A stretch of DNA of 64,000 nucleotides from CADEEN01 sp963783785 (lineage in GTDB: Bacteria; Pseudomonadota; Gammaproteobacteria; Burkholderiales; Burkholderiaceae_C), in the NCBI GenBank assembly GCA_963783785.1, contig CAWAOQ010000001.1, positions 186,001 through 250,000 on the forward strand, given 5' to 3'. Each line of letters starts with the position of its first letter. Within the stretch, counting starts at the first letter, position 1. A program made the position numbers and the translations under genes. The notes beneath the pieces were generated by a model. The model was not told the origin of the DNA. It saw nothing but the letters and a program-made list of their open reading frames with translations, and did no database searches. Positions 1-8,334 of the stretch are shown in pieces.

Positions 1-1
1 G

Positions 2-1546
2 AAGGAGCTGGCGCGGCTGCAACGCATGTCCGACGCCTCGGCCGAGTCCTCGATGCTGCGCACCTACCTCGAGTGGATGACCGAGCTGCCGTGGGCCACT
101 CCGCCCGAGGCGCCGATCGACCTCGATGCGGCGCGCCGCGTGCTGGAGGCCGACCACCACGGCCTGGCGCGCATCAAGCAGCGCATCGTCGAGAGCCTGG
201 CGGTGCAGAAGCTCAACCCGCATGGGCGGGCGCCGATCCTGTGCTTCGTCGGCCCGCCCGGCGTCGGCAAGACGTCGCTCGGCCAGAGCATCGCGCGCGC
301 ACTCGGCCGGCCGTTCGTGCGCGTCTCGCTGGGCGGCGTGCACGACGAGGCCGAGATCCGCGGCCACCGTCGCACCTATGTCGGCGCGATGCCCGGCAAC
401 ATCGTGCAGGGCCTGCGCAAGGCCGGCGCGCGCCACTGCGTGATGATGCTCGACGAGGTCGACAAGGTCTCGGCCAGTGCCCACGGCGACCCTTCGGCGG
501 CGCTGCTCGAGGTGCTGGATCCGGAGCAGAACTCGACTTTCCGCGACAACTACCTGGGCGTGCCGTTCGACTTGAGCCGCGTCGTCTTCATCGCCACCGC
601 CAACGTCATCGACAACGTGCCGGCACCGGTTCGCGACCGCATGGAAGTGATCGAGCTGCCGGGCTACACGCAGGAGGAAAAGCTGCAGATCGCGACGACC
701 TACCTGGTGCGGCGCCAGCGAGAGCTGTGCGGGTTGCGCGAAGAGCAGTGCACGCTGACCGAAGCGGCGCTGCGCACGATCGTCGCCGAACACACGCGCG
801 AGGCGGGCGTGCGCCAGCTCGAGCGCGAGATCGGCCGCGTGATGCGCCATGTGGCGATGAAGGTCGCCGAGGGCTCGGCGGCCGCGGTGCGCGTCGACGC
901 GGCCGACCTCGACGCCATCCTCGGGCCACCGAAGTTCGAGCACGAGATGGCCCTGCGGGCCAGCCTGCCCGGCGTGGCCACCGGGCTGGCCTGGACACCG
1001 GTCGGCGGCGACATCCTGTTCATCGAGGCCACTCGCGTGGCGGGCAGCGGCCGGCTGATCCTGACCGGCCAGCTCGGCGACGTGATGAAGGAAAGCGCGC
1101 AGGCGGCGCTGACGCTGGTCAAGTCGCATGCCGCGGCGCTGCGCATCGGCGCGGCGAGCTTCGAGGCCATCGACGTGCATGTGCACGTGCCGGCCGGTGC
1201 GATCCCGAAGGACGGGCCGAGCGCCGGCGTGGCGATGTTCATGGCGCTGGCCTCGCTGTTCACCGATCGCGCGGTGCGCCACGACATGGCGATGACCGGC
1301 GAGATCAGCTTGCGCGGGCTGGTGCTGCCGGTCGGCGGCATCAAGGAGAAGGTGCTGGCGGCGCAGCGCGCCGGCGTCACGACGGTGTTGCTGCCCGCGC
1401 GCAATGAAAAGGACTTGCGCGACGTGCCCGAATCGACACGTGCGGCGCTCGCCTTCGTCTGGCTGCACACGGTCGACGATGCGGTACGTGCCGCCCTCGG
1501 CGCGGGCACGGCAGGGGCGTCGCGCGCGGGCTTCGAGCTGGTGTGA
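2..1546 (+). CDS. lon: ATP-dependent Lon protease, 3' part (5' end outside window)
   Basis: Cytoplasmic AAA+ serine protease that degrades misfolded and short-lived regulatory proteins. The frame is open at the left edge and 514 residues are visible, against about 780-810 for the family, so the N-terminal substrate-binding third is missing only because the window starts here. Visible are Walker A GPPGVGKT (bases 251-274), Walker B in MMLDEVDK (near 440), the rest of the AAA+ module, then the S16 protease domain with its Ser-Lys dyad: Ser in PKDGPSAGV (codon 1220-1222) and Lys in GGIKEKVL (codon 1343-1345). No defect is seen. The short tail after the protease domain (about 50 residues) is alanine-rich and ordinary. 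A 99-nt gap separates it from the next gene. Confidence 0.97.
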   Translation, partial: KELARLQRMSDASAESSMLRTYLEWMTELPWATPPEAPIDLDAARRVLEADHHGLARIKQRIVESLAVQKLNPHGRAPILCFVGPPGVGKTSLGQSIARALGRPFVRVSLGGVHDEAEIRGHRRTYVGAMPGNIVQGLRKAGARHCVMMLDEVDKVSASAHGDPSAALLEVLDPEQNSTFRDNYLGVPFDLSRVVFIATANVIDNVPAPVRDRMEVIELPGYTQEEKLQIATTYLVRRQRELCGLREEQCTLTEAALRTIVAEHTREAGVRQLEREIGRVMRHVAMKVAEGSAAAVRVDAADLDAILGPPKFEHEMALRASLPGVATGLAWTPVGGDILFIEATRVAGSGRLILTGQLGDVMKESAQAALTLVKSHAAALRIGAASFEAIDVHVHVPAGAIPKDGPSAGVAMFMALASLFTDRAVRHDMAMTGEISLRGLVLPVGGIKEKVLAAQRAGVTTVLLPARNEKDLRDVPESTRAALAFVWLHTVDDAVRAALGAGTAGASRAGFELV

Positions 1547-1645
1547 TCGAGACGCCGCCATCGCACGGCGCAGTTGACGCAACGCAAGACAGCCGCGCGG
1601 CGCTCGCGTCTCAATCGATGCAGCAACGGGAAAAGGGACAGCACC

Positions 1646-2161
1646 ATGAACATCGGCTCGATCTGCCAACGCCGCCTCGTCACCATCGAGCGCACGAACT
1701 CGCTCGCCCAGGCCGCCACGCTGATGCGCGAGCGCCATGTCGGCGCGCTGGTGGTCACCACGTCGACGGCCGAGGGGCCGCGTGTCGACGGCGTCGTCAC
1801 CGACCGTGACCTGGTGGTCGGTGCGTTGGCCGAGGGCCTGGACGCTGCCAGCGTCACCGTCGGCTCGCTGGCCAGCGAGCGCCTGGCGAGCGTCAACGAA
1901 CTCGACGACCTGGGCGATGCGGTCGCCGCGATGCAGGCCAGCGGCGTGCGCCGCCTGCTGGTCACCGACGATGAAGCGCAGCTCATCGGCATCGTCTCGC
2001 TCGACGACCTGCTGGCCGCCTACGCCACCGAGATCGACGGCCTGGCCAAGGTCATCCGCAGTGGCATTGATCGCGAAGTGGCCGAAACCGATGTCGCGCC
2101 CGAGGCCCCGGCGCCGCCGCTGCGGGTGCCGGCGATCGGCACGGCGGGCTGGCGGCCATGA
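1646..2161 (+). CDS. CBS-domain protein
   Basis: A 171-residue protein made of a tandem CBS pair (about residues 5-65 and 72-130), the fold that binds adenine nucleotides and acts as an energy or redox sensor. It is not fused to a catalytic domain, so its partner cannot be named. Residues such as VDGVVTDRDLVV and IGIVSLDDLLA are typical CBS strand-helix ends. The ATG at 1646 is chosen because the purine-rich GGGAAAAGGGA lies just upstream and the protein begins directly with the first CBS strand; an in-frame ATG at 1574 has no ribosome site and would add a non-family leader. The tail of about 40 residues is Pro/Ala-rich and not recognisable. Confidence 0.85.
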   Translation: MNIGSICQRRLVTIERTNSLAQAATLMRERHVGALVVTTSTAEGPRVDGVVTDRDLVVGALAEGLDAASVTVGSLASERLASVNELDDLGDAVAAMQASGVRRLLVTDDEAQLIGIVSLDDLLAAYATEIDGLAKVIRSGIDREVAETDVAPEAPAPPLRVPAIGTAGWRP

Positions 2162-2198
2162 GGCTGCCGAGACAGCAATCGCATTTGCAGGAGGTGCA

Positions 2199-2531
2199 AT
2201 GAAACGCAAAGCAAGCCCGCGCGGTCGGCCGGCCAAGGCCAAGCCCGCGATGGCGCCCGATCCGATCGTCGAAGACGACGGCAGCGAGCGCATCGTCTCG
2301 CGACCCGACGGCTACCACTGGGTGGCCCCCGACGGCCACAACGAGTTCGGCCCGTTCGCGACGATCGAGGAAGCCCGCGCCGACATGATGGCCGCCGACG
2401 AAGAGGGCGCGTCGGAACCGGCGGAGTCCTTGCAGGAGGCCGAGGACGAGATCGGCATCGCCGACTGGATCGACCCCGAGACCGGCGAACCGGCCGAAGG
2501 GCACTCGCCACCGCACCTCGAGCAGGAGTGA
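2199..2531 (+). CDS. Small acidic hypothetical protein
   Basis: A 110-residue protein with a basic start (MKRKASPRGRPAKAK) followed by a strongly acidic body rich in Glu and Asp. It has no signal peptide or membrane segment. The start is fixed by a full AGGAGG at 2189-2194, although the spacing to ATG 2199 is short. It follows the CBS gene by 37 nt on the same strand and is probably cotranscribed. The middle (DGYHWVAPDGHNEFGPFAT) looks like a small folded motif, but I do not recognise the family. Confidence 0.6.
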   Translation: MKRKASPRGRPAKAKPAMAPDPIVEDDGSERIVSRPDGYHWVAPDGHNEFGPFATIEEARADMMAADEEGASEPAESLQEAEDEIGIADWIDPETGEPAEGHSPPHLEQE

Positions 2532-2550
2532 GCGTCGCGACGACGCGTGG

Positions 2551-3018
2551 TCAGGGCGTTGACTTGCGGTAGGTGCCGACGCACTGCGCCTGTGCCAGCA
2601 CGTGGCCTTGCATCGCGTGCTCGACCGCCGCCTTGGTCGGTGTCGGCAGATCGGCCAGTCGCGCGTCCAGCGCATAGAGCTTGAAGAAGTAGCGGTGCCG
2701 GCCGATCGGCGGGCACGGCCCACCCCAGCCGCGGCGCCGCCAATCGTTGAGGCCCTCGCGCGTACCGGGTGGCAAGGGCCGTGCGCCCTCGGGCAGGCCC
2801 GCCACGTCGGGCCCGATGTCGTAGAGCACCCAGTGCACCCAGGTGCGCTGCGGCGCCGCCGGGTCGGGTGCATCGGGGTCGTCGACGATCAGCACCAGGC
2901 TGCGGGTGCCCGGCGGCACGCCGCTCCAGGCCAGCGGCGGCGAGACGTCTTCACCCTCGCAGGTGTGGCGGCGCGGGATCTCGCCGTGCGCCGCGAAAGC
3001 GGTCGAAGTCAGTTCCAT
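2551..3018 (-). CDS. YbhB/YbcL-family PEBP-like protein
   Basis: A 155-residue phosphatidylethanolamine-binding-protein-like (Raf kinase inhibitor-like) protein of the bacterial YbhB/YbcL family. Family hallmarks visible are CEGEDVSPPLAWSGVP near residues 20-35, DDPDAP near 46, WVHWVLYDI near 60, and GPCPPIGRHRYFFKLYALD near 100-118. These form the ligand pocket of the family, whose bacterial function is still unclear. There is no signal peptide, so it is likely cytoplasmic. It begins with MELTSTAF at 3018. A 31-nt gap separates it from the nitroreductase gene on the same strand. Confidence 0.9.
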   Translation of the reverse strand: MELTSTAFAAHGEIPRRHTCEGEDVSPPLAWSGVPPGTRSLVLIVDDPDAPDPAAPQRTWVHWVLYDIGPDVAGLPEGARPLPPGTREGLNDWRRRGWGGPCPPIGRHRYFFKLYALDARLADLPTPTKAAVEHAMQGHVLAQAQCVGTYRKSTP

Positions 3019-3049
3019 GCGCGTGCCTCCGCTCGATGCGAGTTGCGTT

Positions 3050-3658
3050 CTAGGCGGACTGCGGGTAACCGACGCTCTGCGCCAGTGCGATGCGCTGGGC
3101 CTTCGACAGCCCGAGCGCCCGGGCCAGCCGATCGCGATCGATCAGGCCGCGCACCACCGTCGCCAGCCCGGCGCCGGCACAGAACAGGTAGACGTTCTGC
3201 GCGATGCAGCCGGCATCGGCGCCGGCAAGGAAGGTTCGCTCCTCGGGCGAGGCCTCTTGCATGCGCGCGAAGTCGGCGGCATAGACCAGGTTCAGCGGCG
3301 CACTGGCGACGAAGTCCTGCGAACCGGTGGCGCCGCGCAGGTCTTCGGCCGCGACCAACAGCAACCGGTGCGCCACGGCGTCGTAGCGGTAAGCGCCGTC
3401 GGGCAGCACGGCATAGACATCGATCTCCTGCCAGTTGTGCGCCGACGGCGCGGTACGCCCGCCACTGGCGCGGCGGTTGATGCCATAGGCGGACCACAGC
3501 AGCGACGACAGCACGGCCAGCGGCAGCGTGTCGGGCCGGAAGGCGCGCCCGCTGCGCCGGCCCGCCAGGGCCTGGGCCAGCGTGGCCGGCGACGACAGTG
3601 CCGGCGGCGGCAGGTCGATGCTTTCGGCAACGAGTTGGTCGAGTTCGATCGTGGACAT
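3050..3658 (-). CDS. SagB-type nitroreductase-family protein
   Basis: A 202-residue FMN-dependent nitroreductase-fold protein of the SagB-like subgroup. The early RRSGRAFRPDTL segment and the later SAHNWQEIDVYAVLP stretch match the flavin-binding pattern, and the C-terminal half (GADAGCIAQNVYLFCAGAGL) is the usual dimer/flavin helix region. The start is ATG 3658, preceded by AGGAGA at good spacing; longer in-frame starts up to 3931 would run into the neighbouring gene. The physiological substrate is unknown: no thiazole/oxazole-modified peptide or cyclodehydratase gene is nearby, so a peptide-maturation role is not supported here. Confidence 0.85.
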   Translation of the reverse strand: MSTIELDQLVAESIDLPPPALSSPATLAQALAGRRSGRAFRPDTLPLAVLSSLLWSAYGINRRASGGRTAPSAHNWQEIDVYAVLPDGAYRYDAVAHRLLLVAAEDLRGATGSQDFVASAPLNLVYAADFARMQEASPEERTFLAGADAGCIAQNVYLFCAGAGLATVVRGLIDRDRLARALGLSKAQRIALAQSVGYPQSA

Positions 3659-3692
3659 GGGGTTCTCCTGCGTGCTTGCGCCAGCGCAGCCG

Positions 3693-3998
3693 TCAAGGCG
3701 CCGGCAATGGCGGCGGCAGCGCCTCGTCGGCACGGTCGTCGCCGGCGGGCTCGACGAAGCTGGCGATGGGGTCTTCCGGCGCCGGCACGGTCTCGATCGA
3801 GCCGGGACGCCGTTCGTCGGCATGTTCGATGCTGGTTCGGGCCGCGCCCGCGGCATCCGACGGTGCGTGCTGCCGTGCTTGCTCGACCCCGGGCTGCTCA
3901 GGCGCGTCGGCCAGCGCCTGTGCCGGGGCATCGGGCGCAGTCGACCGCGGCAGCGTCGGCGTGCGCTGTGCGGGTCGTCTCGGCGCCTTGCGCTTCAT
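3693..3998 (-). CDS. Pro/Ala-rich hypothetical protein
   Basis: A 101-residue protein with a basic N-terminus (MKRKAPRRPAQR) followed by low-complexity Ala/Pro/Glu-rich sequence ending in LPPPLPAP. It has no recognisable domain, signal peptide or transmembrane segment and is probably disordered. It sits between the nitroreductase and GYD genes on the same strand with 34-nt and 9-nt gaps, which supports it as a real operon member. Low complexity and high GC make a spurious frame possible. Confidence 0.45.
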   Translation of the reverse strand: MKRKAPRRPAQRTPTLPRSTAPDAPAQALADAPEQPGVEQARQHAPSDAAGAARTSIEHADERRPGSIETVPAPEDPIASFVEPAGDDRADEALPPPLPAP

Positions 3999-4007
3999 GG
4001 CATCGGC

Positions 4008-4316
4008 TCAAGCCTGCGCCGGCAGTTGCCGCAGCAGGGCCTTGAAATCGGGCCAGGCCATCGCCGGCCAGACTTCGGTATGGGCGTGACCGTAGCTGCG
4101 CACCAGCACCGACACGCGCGTGGCCGCGGCGACATCCGGCGCGTCGATCACGTCGACGTAATCCCACGGCCCGAGCACCGCATAGCTGGCCACCCACTTC
4201 ACGTCGGGGCAATGCGCGCGCACCTGGTCGGCCACGTGATGCTCGAGCGTCTCGAACGACTTCGGCTGGTGCAACGATTGTGGCGACAGGCGGGTCAGCA
4301 GCAGGAAGGTCGACAT
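4008..4316 (-). CDS. GYD-domain protein
   Basis: A 102-residue protein of the GYD family, a small ferredoxin-like alpha/beta domain. The start MSTFLLLTRLSPQSL and the GPWDYVDVIDAPDVAAATRV strand-helix segment near residues 47-66 are characteristic; here the family G-x-YD motif appears as GPWDYVD. ATG 4316 has a GGAG about 7 nt upstream, which decides it over a longer in-frame start at 4355. The function of the family is unknown. Confidence 0.8.
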   Translation of the reverse strand: MSTFLLLTRLSPQSLHQPKSFETLEHHVADQVRAHCPDVKWVASYAVLGPWDYVDVIDAPDVAAATRVSVLVRSYGHAHTEVWPAMAWPDFKALLRQLPAQA

Positions 4317-4439
4317 GGTGCGCTCCGGGGCGATGACGGACCACGCCCGAACCATACGCGCGGCGGGCCGCCTGGCGCATTGCGGTGCGTCAATGCGCCG
4401 CGGGCTGTCGCGCTTCGTGCGCGCGGCGCCTGGCCGTCT

Positions 4440-5384
4440 TCAGCGCAGCGTCAGTCGTCGCGGCGGCGTGCGCGCGCCGTCATCCCACTGCCACAGCGCG
4501 CCGTCGGCCGTGCGCGCGATCGTGGCGCTGTCGCCCGCGGCGACGGCCTTGACGTTGCCGAGCAACTGCGCCGGCTGGACGGCGAAGCCCGCGCCCCAGG
4601 CCCACAGGCTGCCGTCGGCGCGGATCGCCAGCGAATGGCGCGAGCCGGTGGCGATGGCCACGGCGCCGTCGAAGATCGGCCCCCAGCGGTCGGCCTTGTC
4701 GCCCAGGCCATGCGTCGACAGCGGGCCGTAGCGGTTGCCGCCGGTGCCCATCACCACGCCGTCGCGGCGCAGGTGGATCGCGTGCCCGGTATGGGCCTTC
4801 ACCGCCACCGTGTCGCGCGCGGTGGCCACGAAATCGTCGGTCGCCGCGAGCCGGCCATCGCCGTACTGGCCGCGGTGCGCCAGTCCTTTGACGTACAGCG
4901 TGCCATCGCGAGTGACGTAGTAGTCGGCGCTGTCACCGATGCAGGCCGCGACGACGCCGTCGGCCAGACGCCGCGGCGCCGCGCTGCTGGCGCTGGCGTG
5001 CCACAGCACGCCGGCGCGGTCGATGGCGAACCAGCCGGAGGCGCCAGCGGCGAAGGCGGCCACGTCGCGCATCAGCGTCGTGGCCGCGGCGGGTGCGTCG
5101 GTCCAGGTCAGCAGCGTGCCATCGGCGAGCAACGCGAAGTCGGCGTCCTGGCTCACGCCCACCTGCACCACGCCCGCGCGCAACCGCCGAGGTTGGCCAC
5201 TGCCGATCCAGCCGTAGGCCACATCGCCATCGAGGGCCATGTGGCGCTCGTAGTAGGAGGCCAGTTCGCGGGCGGAACTGTCGGCGTGAGCGGGCGGGGT
5301 CAACGACATCAGGGCGACTGCGCAGGTGAGGATGGCGACAGAGGCGACAGACAGCGCTGCTGCGATGGCGCGCAAACCTTGCAT
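4440..5384 (-). CDS. Secreted RCC1-repeat beta-propeller protein
   Basis: A 314-residue protein with a cleavable signal peptide (hydrophobic segment about residues 5-29, ending at AHA-D) followed by repeats of the RCC1/BNR-like type. Recurring units resemble DGTLLTWTD, DGTLYVKGL, DGSLWAWGAG and DGALWQWDDG, spaced about 40-50 residues apart, which is the pattern of a beta-propeller. It is likely periplasmic or extracellular, with a protein- or ligand-binding role that cannot be specified. It is divergent from tnaA with 124 nt between the start codons. Confidence 0.8.
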   Translation of the reverse strand: MQGLRAIAAALSVASVAILTCAVALMSLTPPAHADSSARELASYYERHMALDGDVAYGWIGSGQPRRLRAGVVQVGVSQDADFALLADGTLLTWTDAPAAATTLMRDVAAFAAGASGWFAIDRAGVLWHASASSAAPRRLADGVVAACIGDSADYYVTRDGTLYVKGLAHRGQYGDGRLAATDDFVATARDTVAVKAHTGHAIHLRRDGVVMGTGGNRYGPLSTHGLGDKADRWGPIFDGAVAIATGSRHSLAIRADGSLWAWGAGFAVQPAQLLGNVKAVAAGDSATIARTADGALWQWDDGARTPPRRLTLR

Positions 5385-5508
5385 GCAGCGAGCTTACCCG
5401 CGGGGCGGGCCGGCGGCAGGTCGGCACGAGCGTTGTCATTAACCGACACCACGGCCACGGTGCCGGTGCTAACTTGACCGCCCCTTCGAGGCACAGAGCG
5501 CCAACACC

Positions 5509-6879
5509 ATGCCCAGAACACTGATCGAACCCTTTCGCATCAAGAGCGTCGAGCCCATCCGCATGACCAGCCGCGCCGAGCGCGAGCGCCTGCTCGAGGC
5601 GGCCCACTTGAATGTCTTCAAGCTGCGCGCCGAAGACGTGCTGATCGATTGGCTCACTGACTCCGGCACCGGCGCCATGTCGTCACGCCAATGGGGCGCC
5701 ATCATGGAGGGCGACGAGAGCTATGCCGGGGCGCGCAGCTTCTTCCGCCTCGAAGCGGTGATCCAGGACATCACCGGCATGAAGCATTTCGTGCCGACGC
5801 ACCAGGGGCGTGCGGCGGAGAAAGTGCTGTTCACCGCGGTGTGCAAGGCCGGGCAGCTGGTGCCCAACAACTGCCACTTCGACACCACGCGTGCCAACCT
5901 GGAGTACCTGGGGGTCGAGGCCGTCGACCTGGTGATTGCCGAGGGGCTGCAGCCGGCGCTGATCCACCCCTTCAAGGGCAACATCGACCTGGCGCGCGCC
6001 GAGGCGCTGCTGCACGCGCAAGGCGAGCGGGTGCCCTTCGGCATGCTCACCGTGACCAACAACACCGGCGGCGGGCAACCGGTGAGCATGGCCAACATCC
6101 GCGCCTACGCCGCCCTGCTCAAGCGCCACGGCAAGCCGCTGATCATGGACGTGTGCCGCTTCTGCGAGAACGCCATGTTCATCAAGATGCGCGAGCCCGG
6201 CTACGAGAACACCTCGATCAAGGCCATCGCGCAGGAGATGTTTTCCTATGCCGACGGCGCCACGATGAGCGCCAAGAAGGACGGCATGGTGAACATCGGC
6301 GGCTTCATCGTGCTGCGCAGCGACGAATGGATGGACGCCGTGCGCAATCTCGAGATCCTGACCGAGGGCTTCCCGACCTACGGGGGCCTGGCCGGGCGCG
6401 ACCTCGAGGCGCTCGCCGTCGGGCTGCAGGAGGGCATGGACGAGGACTACTTGCGCTACCGGCTGCGCACCGCCGAGTACCTGGGCGAGCGGCTGGACGC
6501 CGCCGGCATCGGCTTCGTGCGACCGACCGGCGGCCACGCCGTCTACATCGATGCGAAGACGGTGCTGCCCGACATGCCGGTGGCGCATTACCCCGGCTGG
6601 GCGCTGTGCAACGCGCTGTACCTGGAAGGCGGCATCCGCGGCGTGGAGATCGGCTCGGTGATGTTCGGCAAGCGGCTCGACGATGGCCGGGAAACCTTCC
6701 ACTCGATGGAACTGGTGCGTCTGGCCTTCCCGCGGCGCATGTACACGCAATCGCACTTCGACTACGCCGCCGAGGTGATCGCCGATGCGAAGACGCACGC
6801 CGCCAGCATCCGCGGCGTGCGCATCGTCAAGCAACCCAAGTACCTGCGCCACTTCACCTGCGAGTGCACCTGGGCCTGA
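5509..6879 (+). CDS. tnaA: Tryptophanase (L-tryptophan indole-lyase)
   Basis: A 456-residue PLP enzyme of the tryptophanase/tyrosine phenol-lyase family that cleaves tryptophan to indole, pyruvate and ammonia. The PLP lysine is Lys257 in MSAKKDGMVNIGG. Two positions that separate the activities favour tryptophanase: Asp125 in FDTTRAN matches E. coli TnaA Asp133 (Thr in tyrosine phenol-lyase), and His448 in YLRHFT matches TnaA His463 (Phe in tyrosine phenol-lyase). Length is normal. No TnaC-like leader peptide with a key Trp and no tnaB permease are seen nearby, so the E. coli attenuation system appears absent. It converges with the SHMT-like gene, 36 nt apart. Confidence 0.9.
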   Translation: MPRTLIEPFRIKSVEPIRMTSRAERERLLEAAHLNVFKLRAEDVLIDWLTDSGTGAMSSRQWGAIMEGDESYAGARSFFRLEAVIQDITGMKHFVPTHQGRAAEKVLFTAVCKAGQLVPNNCHFDTTRANLEYLGVEAVDLVIAEGLQPALIHPFKGNIDLARAEALLHAQGERVPFGMLTVTNNTGGGQPVSMANIRAYAALLKRHGKPLIMDVCRFCENAMFIKMREPGYENTSIKAIAQEMFSYADGATMSAKKDGMVNIGGFIVLRSDEWMDAVRNLEILTEGFPTYGGLAGRDLEALAVGLQEGMDEDYLRYRLRTAEYLGERLDAAGIGFVRPTGGHAVYIDAKTVLPDMPVAHYPGWALCNALYLEGGIRGVEIGSVMFGKRLDDGRETFHSMELVRLAFPRRMYTQSHFDYAAEVIADAKTHAASIRGVRIVKQPKYLRHFTCECTWA

Positions 6880-6915
6880 CGCCCGCGCGGTGGTGCTGCC
6901 CGCAGCGCGGGGCCG

Positions 6916-8259
6916 TCAGCCCCTGACGAAGCGCAGCCCGCGAAAGCGTTGCCGCAGCGCCGTCACGTCGCCGGCCGCGGCGCGCGCGTCGGCGTCGCTG
7001 CGCAGGCCGCGCCCGATCAGCGCCGCCAGCTCTTCCATCTCGGCCGGGCCCAGGCCGAGCCGCACGATCTCGGGCACGCCCAGGCGCAGGCCGTTGACGT
7101 CGCCCGGCAGCGGCGGCACCGCCGCGTGTGGCAGCCCGATGCCACAGGCCAGCAACCGCGCGCCCTCGAGCCGCTTCGCGGCGGCCTGGCCGCCACCCCA
7201 GCGCGTGGCCTCGACGGCCAGTGCGTGCGAGATGGTGCCACCGCGTTCTCGAGCGAACACCGGCAGGTCCTCGCGCTCGGTCAGTGCTCGCGCGAGCGCA
7301 CGGGCGGTGGCCTGCATCGCCTGTGCGTAGGCGTGGCCGAAGTCCTTCCAGTCCAGCAGGCCGAGCGCCAGCGCGGCGGTCTTGCCGGCGTCGAAGTTGG
7401 CGGTCAGGCCGGGGTAGGCGATCGCGTCGATGCGTTCGAACAGTGCCGCATCGTTGCCGACCACCAGGCCGCCGGGCGGGCCGCCGAGGCTCTTGTAGGT
7501 GCTCATCGTCATGACCTGCGCGCCTTCGGCCAGCGGATTCGGCCAGACGCGGCCGGCCACCATGCCCGACAGGTGCGCGGCGTCGAACATCAGTGGCGCG
7601 CCGACCTCGTCGGCAATGCCGCGCACGGCGGCCACCGGGTGCGGCCACAGGTTCAGGCTGCCACCGAGCGTGATCAGCTTCGGCTTCACGTCGTGGGCCA
7701 GACGGCGCAACGCATCGACGTCCACCGTGTAGCCGTCGGCCTGCACCGGCGCCGGCACCGTGTGCAGGCCGTACAGGCCGGCGGCGCCCGCGGCGTGGTG
7801 CGTGACGTGGCCGCCGATCTCGGCCGGCGGCGCGATGATCGTGTCGCCGGGGCGGCAGGTGGCCATGAACACATACAGGTTGGCCAGAGCGCCCGAGCCG
7901 ACACGCACCTCGGCGTAGCGCGCACCGAACACCTCGGCCGCCAGTTCAGCGGCGATGACCTCGATGCGCTCGATCGCCTGCAGCCCCATTTCGTACTTGT
8001 CACCGGGATGGCCGAGCGAGGCGCGCGGGCCCAGGCCGGCAGCCATCAGCGCTTCGGCGCGCGGGTTCATCACGTTGCTCGCCGGATTGAGGTTCAGGCC
8101 TTCCTCGTCGTGGATGCGCCGGTTCTCGGCCACCAGGCGGTGCAGTTCGGCGTCGGTGTCGTCCGTGCCGGCTGCGGCGGTGGCCGCAGCGATGCGCTGT
8201 TCGAGTTCGCGGCTGGTCGCGTTGAGCCAGGCGCGGGGGCAGAGGTGGGGTGCGGGCAT
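6916..8259 (-). CDS. SHMT-family PLP hydroxymethyltransferase (divergent)
   Basis: A 447-residue fold-type I PLP enzyme of the serine hydroxymethyltransferase family. The PLP lysine lies in STYKSLGGPPGG, where housekeeping GlyA has a TTHKTLRGPRGG-like motif. The substrate loop reads GHPGDKYEMGLQAIERIE instead of the usual YPGxRYYGG form. AGGA 8 nt before ATG 8259 decides the start. It is the last gene of a D-amino-acid cluster, so alpha-methylserine (D-alanine) hydroxymethyltransferase or a related beta-hydroxy amino-acid reaction fits better than the housekeeping role; this is inference. Plain GlyA duplication is the alternative. Confidence 0.8.
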   Translation of the reverse strand: MPAPHLCPRAWLNATSRELEQRIAAATAAAGTDDTDAELHRLVAENRRIHDEEGLNLNPASNVMNPRAEALMAAGLGPRASLGHPGDKYEMGLQAIERIEVIAAELAAEVFGARYAEVRVGSGALANLYVFMATCRPGDTIIAPPAEIGGHVTHHAAGAAGLYGLHTVPAPVQADGYTVDVDALRRLAHDVKPKLITLGGSLNLWPHPVAAVRGIADEVGAPLMFDAAHLSGMVAGRVWPNPLAEGAQVMTMSTYKSLGGPPGGLVVGNDAALFERIDAIAYPGLTANFDAGKTAALALGLLDWKDFGHAYAQAMQATARALARALTEREDLPVFARERGGTISHALAVEATRWGGGQAAAKRLEGARLLACGIGLPHAAVPPLPGDVNGLRLGVPEIVRLGLGPAEMEELAALIGRGLRSDADARAAAGDVTALRQRFRGLRFVRG

Positions 8260-8334
8260 GGTGCACATCCTACGTGGGCGCCTGCAGCGGTCAACGGTGC
8301 CTGGCCGGCCCTTTCTGGCCAACGCATCGGCGGT

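Noticed and set aside
3050..4316. A RiPP (thiazole/oxazole peptide) cluster around the SagB-like gene
   Set aside because: No cyclodehydratase, leader-binding protein or Cys/Ser-rich precursor is near; SagB-type nitroreductases are common outside such clusters.
5385..5508. TnaC-like leader peptide before tnaA
   Set aside because: No short frame with a ribosome site and a suitably placed Trp codon was found.
5683..6852. A 389-codon minus-strand frame under tnaA
   Set aside because: His/Val/Gly-rich shadow sequence without family features; tnaA is unambiguous.
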